This document shows positions 27,200-36,014 of a DNA stretch of 64,000 nucleotides, piece after piece. Numbering within the stretch: position 1 is the first letter of the stretch; the number at the start of each line of letters is the position of its first letter. Under the pieces are notes generated by a model. That model saw only the letters and a program-made list of their open reading frames with translations, was not told the DNA's origin and ran no database searches. The translations under genes were made by a program, and so were the position numbers. This stretch comes from Ruminococcus flavefaciens 007c (GTDB taxonomy: Bacteria; Bacillota; Clostridia; Oscillospirales; Ruminococcaceae), in NCBI RefSeq assembly GCF_000571935.1, contig NZ_ATAX01000023.1, positions 124,001 through 188,000 of the forward strand. Direction: 5' to 3'.

Positions 27200-27459
27200 T
27201 ATGTAAAAAAGCTTCGGAAGGGAAACAAAGAATTAAAAATGGCGATAAGAAAACTGACCACATATCCAGCGGGACAACGTACAAGCTCGTATACAGAGCA
27301 TAACCCGATTATGTGATCTGATTTTTTTAAGTTCCGAAGCGATCCAACCGCACATCGCCCTGCGGTTTATATCTTAATGACGATTGTTCGTCATAAAAGC
27401 CGTAATAAATCTATATAAAATTACTTATGGTATAAAAGTGCATAAGCATAAATATTCAC
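27200..27459 (-). ncRNA. Structured small RNA or long 5' leader of the RNase J gene
   Basis: The 480 bases between the RNase J start and the symporter hold no gene but carry a perfect minus-strand promoter and an elaborate fold. On the minus strand GCTTCGGAA (27338-27330) pairs perfectly with TTCCGAAGC (27217-27209), directly followed by TTTTTT, an intrinsic-terminator ending. Inside lies a second 9-bp helix GATCACATA / TATGTGGTC, then CGGG/CCCG and a GCTC/GAGC tip, separated by an A-rich/T-rich internal bubble: a long rod. Upstream are hairpins CCGCA/TGCGG and GACGA/TCGTC. The rod with a central bubble recalls 6S RNA, but I cannot confirm this; a termination-controlled leader of RNase J is equally possible. 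The transcript would be about 255 bases if it ends at the T run. Confidence 0.55.
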
Positions 27460-27465
27460 ACTATT

Positions 27466-27494
27466 ATTATACAGAAACAACTGTCCGATGTCAA
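27466..27494 (-). promoter_or_regulatory. Promoter of the RNase J leader / small RNA
   Basis: Minus strand TTGACA (27489-27494), 17 bases, TATAAT (27466-27471). Predicted start near 27459, 318 bases before the RNase J start codon. Confidence 0.85.
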
Positions 27495-27623
27495 TAGTTA
27501 AACGCCTTGTTATAAACATTTGGCATTATAAATAAAAAAATACATACGGTTGAATTAAAAGTAGTATCCATAGAACTTTTATATATGTGCCCACGTATTA
27601 TTAATTGTCCGAAATGACCGTAT

Positions 27624-28865
27624 TTATTCTTTTCTGAGATATTTTAATAAAAGGATCAGTGCGATGATATTCGGAAAGGCCATAAGTCCGTTGAATATAT
27701 CCGAAATTATCCATATGCTCTGAGCCTTGAAAAATGCTCCCGAAGCTGCTGTAAGAGCAAAAATAAAGGAAAAAAGTCCGATGCTCCGATGCGTAAAAAC
27801 GTATCTGAAGGCAGTTTCTCCGCAGTAATACCAGCCGATGACAGTGCAGAATGCAAATACAGCAATTATAAAAGCCGTTATGGGAAGAGTAAATCTGCCG
27901 ATGGTGGCGCTGAAAATATCACTTATACTATTATAGCCCGGACAGCAAAGAAAGGTCACGGCAGTCAGGGTACAGCACAGCATCGTATCTGTGAAAACTT
28001 CAAGCATACTGCTGTAACACTGTGTTTCAGATGATGAAGCTTTATTTGCTGAACTGTGCAGGATAGGGGAGGAGCCGAGGCCTGCTTCGTTGGAGAATAT
28101 GCCCCTTCTTATCCCTGCGGACAAAGCTTTTGAAAGGGCAGCCCCCGAGAAACCGCCAGCTGCCTGTCTTATTCCAAAGGCTTCGGAGAGTATATTCCTG
28201 AATATTTCGGGGATTGAAGTTATATTATAAGCTATGACTGTCATACACAGTAAGAAATATATAACAGCTGCTGCCGGGAGAAAATACTGTGCGGTTCTGC
28301 ATATCCTTTCCGCACCGCCGATGATGACCGGGTAAATTACCAGAAAAGCGATCCCGGATATAACAACAGGAGATACTTCTGTACAGACGCTTATACTTTC
28401 AGTAAGGCTGTTTATTTGAACTGCTCCGCCCATGCCGAAAGCTGCCAGTATGCAGCAGAGAGCGAATATCACAGACAGCTTCGGAGCATTCAGCCCGTGG
28501 CGGATATATGCCATAGGTCCCTTGCAATGCTCATTGCCGAACATTGCGGACAGCCTGTTTTCCGCGCAGACAGTTGCCATACCTAAAAATGCAGATACCC
28601 ACATCCAGAATATTGCACCTGCACCGCCTATAGCTATTGCCGAAACGACACCTGTTATGTTTCCCGTGCCCATGGCTGCTCCGAGAGACATACAGAAAGT
28701 TCTGAACTGAGCAGCAGGTGAGCATCTGTTTTTAAGCTTTTTTATTATATACGGGAACATTTTAAACTGAATGAATCGTAGCTTAACAGTATATATGACA
28801 CCAGTTAGCAGTAGAATGAATATCAGCAGATCCCCCCATACTATCGAATTTATCTTTTCAGCCAT
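27624..28865 (-). CDS. Alanine/glycine:cation symporter family protein
   Basis: Sodium-coupled amino acid transporter of the AGCS family (AlsT/DagA/AgcS). About ten hydrophobic helices; the family stretches GAAMGTGNITGVVSAI, GGAGAIFWMWVSAFLGM and RRGIFSNEAGLGSSPI are clear and cover the residues that bind sodium and substrate. At 413 residues it is shorter than the usual 450-480, ending soon after the last helix with LRKE. GGAGG precedes the ATG. It is a single gene, transcribed away from the PH-domain operon. Substrate (alanine, glycine or another small amino acid) is inferred from the family. Confidence 0.92.
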   Translation of the reverse strand: MAEKINSIVWGDLLIFILLLTGVIYTVKLRFIQFKMFPYIIKKLKNRCSPAAQFRTFCMSLGAAMGTGNITGVVSAIAIGGAGAIFWMWVSAFLGMATVCAENRLSAMFGNEHCKGPMAYIRHGLNAPKLSVIFALCCILAAFGMGGAVQINSLTESISVCTEVSPVVISGIAFLVIYPVIIGGAERICRTAQYFLPAAAVIYFLLCMTVIAYNITSIPEIFRNILSEAFGIRQAAGGFSGAALSKALSAGIRRGIFSNEAGLGSSPILHSSANKASSSETQCYSSMLEVFTDTMLCCTLTAVTFLCCPGYNSISDIFSATIGRFTLPITAFIIAVFAFCTVIGWYYCGETAFRYVFTHRSIGLFSFIFALTAASGAFFKAQSIWIISDIFNGLMAFPNIIALILLLKYLRKE

Positions 28866-28921
28866 AATACTGCCTCCGGAACACTATATCCTAAAGTTTA
28901 CAAATTGTTTCTAAATTTTAT

Positions 28922-28950
28922 TTTACAATAAATAATATTTGTGATATAAT
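28922..28950 (+). promoter_or_regulatory. Promoter of the PH-domain operon
   Basis: TTTACA (28922-28927), 17 bases, TATAAT (28945-28950), 30 bases before the first ATG. Confidence 0.8.
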
Positions 28951-28979
28951 GTTTTTATACTTCCATAAGGAGGCGCAGA

Positions 28980-29432
28980 ATGAAACATTATGTTCCTGAC
29001 AGGCGGTGCCTTTCAACGCTCAGGCTTATGATAACAGCTGTGGTTGTTATCCTGCTTTCGGCTGCGAGATATTTTATCCCTTTTGATAAGTTGTTTATTA
29101 TGATCGTCATAGCTTTGATAACTATTGCCTGCATGGAGATGTTTGTGCATCTTCCTTTGTATTTCTCATCGATAAGCTACACAGCTACAAAGACAGAAAT
29201 AATCAAAAGCAGCGGAGTATTTATAAAGGTCCATCAGTCGATACGTTATTCTTCAATACAGTACACGACTCTGATAAAGAGCCCGTTTTCACAGTATACG
29301 GGCTTCAATTTCATAATATTTTTCGTTTATGGCGGCCAGCTGAGACTTCTTTTCCTGAAAAGATCGGACGCTGACGAGATAATCAAGCTTTCAGGCAGTA
29401 TAAGCGGTAAGGAGGACGATAATGCTTTATGA
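28980..29432 (+). CDS. PH-domain membrane protein (YdbS-like)
   Basis: A 150-residue protein with two N-terminal membrane helices (about residues 15-35 and 38-60) followed by a bacterial PH domain (bPH2/DUF304): the TATKTEIIKSSGVFIKVHQSI segment is the usual first strands. In Bacillus the YdbS/YdbT pair occurs as neighbours in the same way and contributes to resistance to certain antimicrobial peptides; that role is not shown here. AAGGAGG precedes the ATG. It overlaps the next gene by 11 bases. Confidence 0.82.
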   Translation: MKHYVPDRRCLSTLRLMITAVVVILLSAARYFIPFDKLFIMIVIALITIACMEMFVHLPLYFSSISYTATKTEIIKSSGVFIKVHQSIRYSSIQYTTLIKSPFSQYTGFNFIIFFVYGGQLRLLFLKRSDADEIIKLSGSISGKEDDNAL

Positions 29433-30885
29433 ACATCCTCTGAAGATACTGAGATATTCAGCAAAGAATATCTGGATGCTTATTTTCCCTTTGCTTCGCG
29501 GTATTTACACCTATCATTTTGATAAGAACTGGTTTTACAGCTGGGTAAAGGGCGCATGGTTCGATATAGCTGTACTTGGTGCTATCATTCTTTTCGGCTT
29601 TATACGCTGGCTTTCATCGCGTATAATGTTTACGGGAGCTGAGCTGGTTCACCGTGAGGGAATGTTCCTGCGTGTTTATACGTATATCCCGTTCAAGAAT
29701 GTCAGCTCTGTCACCGTTGAAAGGCCGTTCTATATGATACCATTCGGTGCTATGAGATTTAGATGCGATACCCGTGCCGGTATCTTCAAGACAGTTGATA
29801 TGAAGCTCCTTGTTAGCAGGAAAGCCAAGGATAAGATAATGAAATATATGCCCGATGTTGATGAAAAGCAGAAGATAGATGGTATACCGCAGGCGGATGC
29901 TGTTTCTATATTGCTGTTTTCGCTGTTCTTTTCAAGCGGCTTTTCGGGCACTATATATCTTGCGACGTTCTTCTTCAAGGGCGGAGACATCGCGTATAAA
30001 ATAATCAGCAGATCCCTTAACATAATAACCGAAGAAACGGCCAAAATTACGGAAAAACTGGTATTGAACATACCAACGGCCGCAATATTCATCGGAGTAT
30101 TCTTTATAGCGTCGTGGTTCATATCGTTCCTTGTAAATCTTTTCAGATACGGTAACTTCAATATCGAATGTGACAAGAATTGCATGAAGATAGGATACGG
30201 AATACTTGACCGCAAAGAATACCATATAAAGACATCTCATATAAATTATACCGATCTGCGGCAAACACTTATAATGAAGGCGTTTAAAGCTGTCATCGTC
30301 AATATAAGCTGTGCTGGCTACGGCTCCTCCAAAAACAGGGAGCCTGTGTTGCTGCCTGTAAAGCAAAGAAAAAAGCTGGGAAAAAACCTTAATGTCATTG
30401 GAATATACAGCGGAATCAAGCTCGATTACAAGGCTCAGGTCGCAGGAATAGGTTCATATCTTCTTATACCGCTCATTACGGCAGCGCTTCTGATACCGTC
30501 CCACGATTGGGTAGCGAAGCTTTTTCCACGCTTTGCCGAGCTTTCGCGTTTCGTTACGATAATGCTTGAGATACCTGCCGTATGGTTTATAATTGTAAAG
30601 TTTGTAGCCCTGCTGACAAGCGGAGTGGCTCTTTATGACGATAAAATAATGATACAGTGTTCTACATGGACGAGATTTCACAGCGTTGTGTCTGAAAGGG
30701 ATAAGATCGTCAAGATCGAGCTTGAGCAGAATTTGCTTCAGGCCATGAGCGGACGATGTGCCATGAGCATATGGTTCGAGGGGGAGGAGCACCGACGCTT
30801 CAAGATCAAGGCAATGAAGGCAGATGATGTCAGAAAAATTGCTGCTCAGTTGGGCTATAAGCTTGGAGAAAAGGTCGAAACTTGA
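29422..30885 (+). CDS. PH-domain membrane protein with repeated bPH2 domains (YdbT-like)
   Basis: A 487-residue protein with three bPH2 repeats separated by paired membrane helices (helices near 40-60, 155-175, 205-230, 330-370). The repeats begin with similar strands: ELVHREGMFLRVYTYIPFKNV, NCMKIGYGILDRKEYHIKTSHI and DKIMIQCSTWTRFHSVVSERD. The AAGGAGGAC ribosome binding site lies inside the upstream gene. Same pair arrangement as YdbS-YdbT. Its stop codon (30883-30885) lies within the -35 of the rnpB promoter, so the RNA gene starts immediately after. Confidence 0.82.
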   Translation: MLYEHPLKILRYSAKNIWMLIFPLLRGIYTYHFDKNWFYSWVKGAWFDIAVLGAIILFGFIRWLSSRIMFTGAELVHREGMFLRVYTYIPFKNVSSVTVERPFYMIPFGAMRFRCDTRAGIFKTVDMKLLVSRKAKDKIMKYMPDVDEKQKIDGIPQADAVSILLFSLFFSSGFSGTIYLATFFFKGGDIAYKIISRSLNIITEETAKITEKLVLNIPTAAIFIGVFFIASWFISFLVNLFRYGNFNIECDKNCMKIGYGILDRKEYHIKTSHINYTDLRQTLIMKAFKAVIVNISCAGYGSSKNREPVLLPVKQRKKLGKNLNVIGIYSGIKLDYKAQVAGIGSYLLIPLITAALLIPSHDWVAKLFPRFAELSRFVTIMLEIPAVWFIIVKFVALLTSGVALYDDKIMIQCSTWTRFHSVVSERDKIVKIELEQNLLQAMSGRCAMSIWFEGEEHRRFKIKAMKADDVRKIAAQLGYKLGEKVET

Positions 30886-30910
30886 CTTTTTCAGTGAAAA
30901 ATGGTATGAT
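30882..30910 (+). promoter_or_regulatory. Promoter of rnpB
   Basis: TTGACT (30882-30887), 17 bases, TATGAT (30905-30910). The -35 overlaps the last codons of the upstream gene. Confidence 0.85.
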
Positions 30911-30916
30911 ATTCAA

Positions 30917-31260
30917 GTGAGCAGGCTATGCGGTAGCGGAAACGTTTAGTTTACGAGGAAAGTCCGGGCATCACAGAGCAGGGTAGCTGCTAACGGCAGC
31001 CGAGGGCGACCTTAGGGCAAGTGCAACAGAGATATACTGCCGTCCTTACGGGCGGTGATGGTGGAAAGGCGAGGTAAGAGCTCACCGGAGTACAGGAGAC
31101 TGTGCTGCCATGTAAACCCTATCCGATGCAACGTCTATTGGTGCCTGTTATCATAACGTCGGCTCGGCGGATAACTGGTAATGACGGCTTCAGCTTATCG
31201 GCGACGATAAGCGTAGATAAATTACCGCACACGACAGAACCCGGCTTATCGGTCTGGTCA
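30917..31260 (+). ncRNA. rnpB: RNase P RNA, class A
   Basis: Catalytic RNA of RNase P. The universally conserved GAGGAAAGTCCGGGC lies at 30955-30969, the ACAGA-ACCCGGCTTAT partner at the 3' end, and the first helix pairs TGAGCAGGC at the 5' end with GGTCTGGTCA at the 3' end, one mismatch. The length of about 344 bases and the GGTAA..TACAGGAGACTG-type interior fit class A, common in Clostridia. Ends are approximate to a few bases. Confidence 0.95.
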
Positions 31261-31262
31261 TA

Positions 31263-31290
31263 AAAAAAGAGAGCTTATGCTCTCTTTTTT
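31263..31290. terminator. Bidirectional terminator of rnpB and the AraC gene
   Basis: Perfect 12-bp stem AAAAAAGAGAGC / GCTCTCTTTTTT with a four-base loop. Confidence 0.93.
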
Positions 31291-31298
31291 GTTATATA

Positions 31299-32162
31299 TC
31301 AGTCTCTCCACATCTTTCGGTAGGAAAAACAGGTTATATTCTCGGCTTTTTTGAATTGCCTTGCAAAATAGCTCTGATCATTGAAGCCGCAAAGATGTGA
31401 TATCTCCTCAACGGATTTATCTGAAAAACGCAGCAGTTTTTTGCCGTAATTGATCCTTGAGGTTATGATATGCTGGAAAATAGTCTTTCCGTAAATTCTT
31501 TTGTATTCGCGGGTAAGGTAGTATTTGCTTATGTAGAACTCCGATGAGAGCTTTTCAAGGGAAAGATTTTCCGTAAAATGATCGTCAATATAATTATGAA
31601 CGGTAGCAAGCTTCTGCTTAAGAGCAGAATCGTACTGATGAGCCGATGTATTCACCGTAAGTGAAAGTGTAAGCAGATCTACTATTAGCTTTGAGGTCAG
31701 GATCTCCGAATCAGGGGATTTTTTTTCATTTATATCTATGAGTTCGGATATTGCGGATACGACCTTATCAAAAAAAGGCGGACTGAAGACGTTTTTTGAC
31801 TGTGAGATAAAGTAATCATAGTACTGCCTTGAGGTGCTACCGTTGAAGTGTACCCACATTATCTCCCATGGATCGTTTACCGAGCTTTTATAAAAATGTG
31901 CTTCATGGCAGTCTATAAAGAAGCAGTCTCCCTTCATGAGGGTATAAGAATCGTTGCCGACTGTGAGCTCGCCGCGGCCGCTTATGACAGCAGCTATTAG
32001 AAATGACTCAAGAGCGTGCCTCTGTGTAACGGCAGCGTCTTCGGTCTTCAGGCATCCCGTTTCCTGAACGTAAAAAAAAGTATTTTTTGCTGCAGGACTG
32101 GGGGTACATATCATCCTCTTTGAGAGTTTGTTTTTAAAGCTTGTTACTTCACGCTTGTCCAT
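31299..32162 (-). CDS. AraC-family transcriptional regulator
   Basis: A 287-residue regulator with an N-terminal cupin-like sensing domain (GRGELTVGNDSYTLMKGDCFFIDCHEAH, typical of sugar sensors) and a C-terminal double helix-turn-helix (about 190-285): LSLEKLSSEFYISKYYLTREYKRIYG and VEEISHLCGFNDQSYFARQFKK. Such proteins usually activate carbohydrate-use genes. No sugar-use operon is adjacent, so the target is unknown. AAAGGAGTTTTAA precedes the ATG and it has its own promoter. Confidence 0.92.
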   Translation of the reverse strand: MDKREVTSFKNKLSKRMICTPSPAAKNTFFYVQETGCLKTEDAAVTQRHALESFLIAAVISGRGELTVGNDSYTLMKGDCFFIDCHEAHFYKSSVNDPWEIMWVHFNGSTSRQYYDYFISQSKNVFSPPFFDKVVSAISELIDINEKKSPDSEILTSKLIVDLLTLSLTVNTSAHQYDSALKQKLATVHNYIDDHFTENLSLEKLSSEFYISKYYLTREYKRIYGKTIFQHIITSRINYGKKLLRFSDKSVEEISHLCGFNDQSYFARQFKKAENITCFSYRKMWRD

Positions 32163-32221
32163 TTAAAACTCCTTTGTAATGTCAGCTGCCTAAGGCTGAC
32201 TTATAAGCTTATCGTACAATA

Positions 32222-32250
32222 ATTATAGCACAGTTTGGCAAATATGTCCA
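32222..32250 (-). promoter_or_regulatory. Promoter of the AraC-family gene
   Basis: Minus strand TGGACA (32245-32250), 17 bases, TATAAT (32222-32227). Confidence 0.75.
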
Positions 32251-32280
32251 TACATTGAGTCTGAACTGTAACATTCGTGC

Positions 32281-33102
32281 TTATTCCTTGTCTTTGGAGA
32301 TGCTGCGGATATAATGGAAAAGATACTGCTGGGCGATACCAGCCTTATCACTGAGATATCCGGGAAAGCCTCCGGGATAATACTCTGCCAGGACTCGTTT
32401 TATCCATACATCCACAGGAAAGGCTTCTGTACGGTACATTCCGAAAAGAAGGACACATTCAGCCACCTTTGGACCCACTCCCTTTATCTTTTTCAGCTCA
32501 TTTCTGGCATTTTCGATAGGCATTTCGGCGATCTTTGCGAGATCGGCGGAGCCGTCTGCAACTTTGGCGGCAGCGTCTGCAAGATATTTTGCCCTGAATC
32601 CGCTCCTGAGATATGAAAGTGTGTCGGCGGTTTCACGGGAAAGCTGTTCATGATCGGGGAATCTGCCGTGGTAATTGTCACAAAGCCTGTCTATGATGCC
32701 TTTTATCCTGGGAATATTATTATTCTGGGAAATAATAAAGGAAATAAGACACTCCCAGCTGTCCTGTCGGAGAAGGCGGATGCCTCCTGCAAAGCTGCAG
32801 GCCTTTGAAAGTGTTTCATCCTCGGAAAATGCACGTTTCAGCTCGGAATAATCAGTTTCAAAGTCAAAATAGCTTATCCATCTCGAGATAAAAGCGTTTT
32901 CATCGGTATTATGGAATATGAAGCTTCCCTTTGAGAGCTGTGATACGGTAAGCTTATCGTTAAGGAAAGCGCCTTCATATGTACACTCGTAGTCTGAGGG
33001 GATCTTTTTCCATCTGAAAGCCTGTCCGCAGTCAAGTGTTTCATCAAGGTCGAGGTCGGGTTCAAAAACTATAATATCATTTCCTTGTACGCGATAATCC
33101 AT
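32281..33102 (-). CDS. 8-oxoguanine DNA glycosylase (OGG1 type)
   Basis: Bifunctional glycosylase/AP lyase removing 8-oxoguanine. The N-terminal TBP-like domain includes LDCGQAFRWKK; the helix-hairpin-helix is LKKIKGVGPKVAECVLLFG, whose lysine in GPKVAEC aligns with the Schiff-base Lys of human OGG1, and the following FPVDVWIKR holds the catalytic Asp. Length 273 is normal for the Clostridial OGG1-like proteins. AAAAGGAGAATCAAT precedes the ATG. It is transcribed divergently from the TPM-like lipoprotein and is followed by the AraC promoter. Confidence 0.93.
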   Translation of the reverse strand: MDYRVQGNDIIVFEPDLDLDETLDCGQAFRWKKIPSDYECTYEGAFLNDKLTVSQLSKGSFIFHNTDENAFISRWISYFDFETDYSELKRAFSEDETLSKACSFAGGIRLLRQDSWECLISFIISQNNNIPRIKGIIDRLCDNYHGRFPDHEQLSRETADTLSYLRSGFRAKYLADAAAKVADGSADLAKIAEMPIENARNELKKIKGVGPKVAECVLLFGMYRTEAFPVDVWIKRVLAEYYPGGFPGYLSDKAGIAQQYLFHYIRSISKDKE

Positions 33103-33214
33103 ATTGATTCTCCTTTTTGCATGATGGGTGAGGTCAAAATGTTTTTGACACTTGATTTTTCTATTAAATTATACTAAAATATAATAGTAAATACAAGAGC
33201 AAGGAATGATTTTT

Positions 33215-34090
33215 TTGAAAAAATTTTTATATACTGCATTTCTGTTGGCTGTTTCGTGCGTATTTTGCTTCGGATGTGCGAAAAAAGAATCAAAAACCGA
33301 TTCAGAAAGCACCATTCAGGCAACAAGTCAGCCTTTTACCGATAGAGAGGTCACGGATACGACAGGTACCTTTGTGTTTGACAAAGCAGGCATCCTAAGT
33401 GCGGATGACCTGAAAGCCTGCAATAATTATGCAGGCTGGCTGTACAATGAAAAGCTTATAAATGCTGCTGTTATAACTGTCAGCAACCTGGACGGCAAAA
33501 CGCCTTATGATTACGCTGCTGAGGAATTCGGAAAGATCTATGAGGGTAAGGGAAGCGGGCTTGTTATACTTATCAACAATGAAACCGATGAAGATGTGAT
33601 CTACAAAACAGGGGCCTGTTTTTCCGTTATTGACCAGAAAACGCAGGATAACGCTCTATTCTGGGCGACAAAGGATTTTGTTTCAAAGGATTACCGTAAG
33701 GGGATAATGCGCCTTTTACAGCTCGGAGAGGTATGTCCTTCTCATATTATAGATAATGCACAGGTATTTGAATACGATCGTGTTGCAGCACTTGAAAAGG
33801 CTCTTGCTTCATGTAAAAGCGATGTAACTCTTCTGGCTACGCTGAACGGTTCCTCTGTTAAAAATGAAGATATACTCAAAGACTATTATAAGCGCAGATA
33901 CAGTTTGGGAAATGGTATAATGCTGATGATAGACACCAAATCAGGCAGTATGATAGCTTATTCGGACGAAAAGCTTTCGTCTGGGCTGGAGGCTGCTTTG
34001 AAGGACGCAACTGCTCTTACTGCGAAAAAGGACTATTTTGGAGCTGTAAATAAGATAATAGAAGTTCTTGACGGAAAAAAGGCATCTTAG
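33215..34090 (+). CDS. Lipoprotein with TPM-like domain
   Basis: A secreted protein of about 291 residues. The N-terminus is a basic, hydrophobic signal ending in CFGC-AKK, consistent with a lipoprotein Cys although the lipobox is atypical. After a short Ser/Thr linker, a TPM (Psb32/YgcG-type) domain follows: VFDKAGILSADDLKACNNYAGWLY..AAVITVSNLDG, and GKGSGLVILINNE. A second, weaker TPM-like half starts near residue 185 (AALEKALASCKSDVTLLATL). Function of the family is not well defined. I chose TTG 33215 over ATG 33206 because AAGGA (33201-33205) abuts the ATG but is nine bases from the TTG. Monocistronic; the ABC exporter follows 39 bases later. Confidence 0.75.
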   Translation: MKKFLYTAFLLAVSCVFCFGCAKKESKTDSESTIQATSQPFTDREVTDTTGTFVFDKAGILSADDLKACNNYAGWLYNEKLINAAVITVSNLDGKTPYDYAAEEFGKIYEGKGSGLVILINNETDEDVIYKTGACFSVIDQKTQDNALFWATKDFVSKDYRKGIMRLLQLGEVCPSHIIDNAQVFEYDRVAALEKALASCKSDVTLLATLNGSSVKNEDILKDYYKRRYSLGNGIMLMIDTKSGSMIAYSDEKLSSGLEAALKDATALTAKKDYFGAVNKIIEVLDGKKAS

Positions 34091-34129
34091 GTTTTGACAA
34101 TATCAGTATTTTACAGGAGATGATGTGAT

Positions 34130-35986
34130 ATGCCGCCTGTAGGTGGACCGAGAGGAATGGGCTTTCTTACCGAGGAAGAGAAGAAAAACCGTCCCAAAGT
34201 AACAAAGAGTTTGCTGAAAAGGATCTTTTCGTATCTAAAGCCATACTGGAAGCAGATGCTGCTGGTCCTTATTGCTATTATAATTTCGTCGACGCTGACT
34301 CTGCTTCCTTCTGTACTGACAGGTAAGATCATCGATGAAGGCCTTATCGGCAGAAGTATGCGCAAGCTTGTCTTTTTTATAGTTCTTTCCTTAGCCGTAA
34401 CACTTGGAGCAAATCTTATCGGCGTCTTTGAGAACTATCTGAATTCATGGATAGCCCAGCATATAACCTATGATATGAGAAATAAGATGTATGAGCATCT
34501 TCAGAAGATGTCACAGCGCTTTTTCACATCAAATAACCAGGGAGATATAATCACAAGAATGACAAGTGATATATCGGGTGTTCAGCAGATAATAACCAAT
34601 ACCCTGACAAGCATACTGTCCAATTCCATTACTCTTATAGTCGCGCTTATAGTTATGTTTCGTCAGAACTGGATACTTGCCATAGTCGGTATTCTTGTAG
34701 TACCTCTTTTTGCTATACCCACAAGAAGCGCAGGAAAAACCAGATGGTCCATAACAAAAGAGTCTCAGGCGTGCAGTGACGAGATTAACGGTATACTCAA
34801 TGAGACCATGTCTGTAAGCGGTCAGCTCCTTGTAAAGCTCTTCGGTATGGAAAAGACTGAATACGAGAAGTACGAAAAAGTCAACCATAGGATGATAAAG
34901 CTCAATATCCGCGAAGGAATGGCAGGCCGATGGTTCAGAGTAGCACTTTCTACTTTTTCAAGCATCGGACCTATGCTCATATATCTTGCAGGCGGAATTC
35001 TTATGATGCATTACGACTCAGACCTTACAGTCGGTGATATAACCGTCCTTGTGGCTCTTCTCGGAAGAATGTACGGCCCTGTAAATCAGCTTCTCAATAT
35101 TCAGGTGGACTGGATACGTTCAATGGCGATGTTTACACGTATATTTGAGTATTTTGATATGCCAGTGGAGATCGAGAATGCTCCCGATGCCATAACTCCC
35201 GAGGGCACTCCCGAAGGTGAGGTGGAGTTCAGAAATGTGGGCTTCTATTATGAAAAGGACAGGCAGATACTTGAAAATATCAATTTTTCTCTTGAAAGCG
35301 GAAAATGTATTGCAGTCGTAGGCCCTTCAGGCTCAGGAAAGAGTACTCTTGTAAACCTTATACCAAGATTATACGATGTTACTGCGGGAGAGGTGCTTTT
35401 TGACGGTACAGATGTGAGGAAGCTCGATCTTGCGTATCTGAGAAAGCATATCGGTATCGTAAGCCAGGAAACATATCTCTTTAACGGTACTATACGCGAA
35501 AATCTGCTTTATGCAAAGCCTGATGCTACTGAGGAAGAGCTTATTGAGGCCTGCAAACAGGCAAATATCTATGAATTTATCGAGAAACAGGAAACCGGAC
35601 TCGATACAGTTGTGGGCAACAGAGGACTGAAGCTGTCAGGAGGCGAGAAGCAGAGAATATCTATAGCCCGTGTACTGCTCAAGGATCCTGCTCTTATGAT
35701 ATTCGACGAGGCTACTTCTGCACTTGATTCTATCTCGGAGCAGAAGATACAGGACGCTATAGAGCCGCTTATCTCATCAAGAACGAGCATACTCATTGCT
35801 CACAGGCTTTCGACTATACTTGCTGCAGATGAGATACTTGTAATTAAGGACGGTGTCATATCCGAGCGCGGAACCCACAGTGAGCTTGTAAACCGCGGCG
35901 GAGTATACTCCGAGCTCTATAAGACCCAGTTCAGCAAGGCTGAAACAGGCAGTGACAGATTTGAGTATACTGAGGGTGAGGACTGA
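34130..35986 (+). CDS. ABC exporter, fused permease-ATPase (MsbA/multidrug type)
   Basis: Half-transporter of the type IV exporter family, acting as a dimer in the membrane. Six-helix domain from about residue 35 to 335, then an ATPase domain with Walker A GPSGSGKST near 405, Q-loop VSQETYLFN, signature LSGGEKQR, Walker B LMIFDEATSALD and the switch His in IAHRLS. Length 618 is normal. It opens with a Pro/Gly-rich cytoplasmic segment. Substrate unknown: lipids, peptides or drugs are all possible. AGGAG precedes the start; the (p)ppGpp synthetase gene follows closely and may share its transcript. Confidence 0.93.
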   Translation: MPPVGGPRGMGFLTEEEKKNRPKVTKSLLKRIFSYLKPYWKQMLLVLIAIIISSTLTLLPSVLTGKIIDEGLIGRSMRKLVFFIVLSLAVTLGANLIGVFENYLNSWIAQHITYDMRNKMYEHLQKMSQRFFTSNNQGDIITRMTSDISGVQQIITNTLTSILSNSITLIVALIVMFRQNWILAIVGILVVPLFAIPTRSAGKTRWSITKESQACSDEINGILNETMSVSGQLLVKLFGMEKTEYEKYEKVNHRMIKLNIREGMAGRWFRVALSTFSSIGPMLIYLAGGILMMHYDSDLTVGDITVLVALLGRMYGPVNQLLNIQVDWIRSMAMFTRIFEYFDMPVEIENAPDAITPEGTPEGEVEFRNVGFYYEKDRQILENINFSLESGKCIAVVGPSGSGKSTLVNLIPRLYDVTAGEVLFDGTDVRKLDLAYLRKHIGIVSQETYLFNGTIRENLLYAKPDATEEELIEACKQANIYEFIEKQETGLDTVVGNRGLKLSGGEKQRISIARVLLKDPALMIFDEATSALDSISEQKIQDAIEPLISSRTSILIAHRLSTILAADEILVIKDGVISERGTHSELVNRGGVYSELYKTQFSKAETGSDRFEYTEGED

Positions 35987-36014
35987 AAGAACGGAACAGA
36001 AAGGAAGGATTAAT

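Noticed and set aside
27200..27459. Firm 6S RNA call
   Set aside because: Only the rod-with-bubble outline fits; no consensus element could be verified, so it is listed as a structured RNA or leader.
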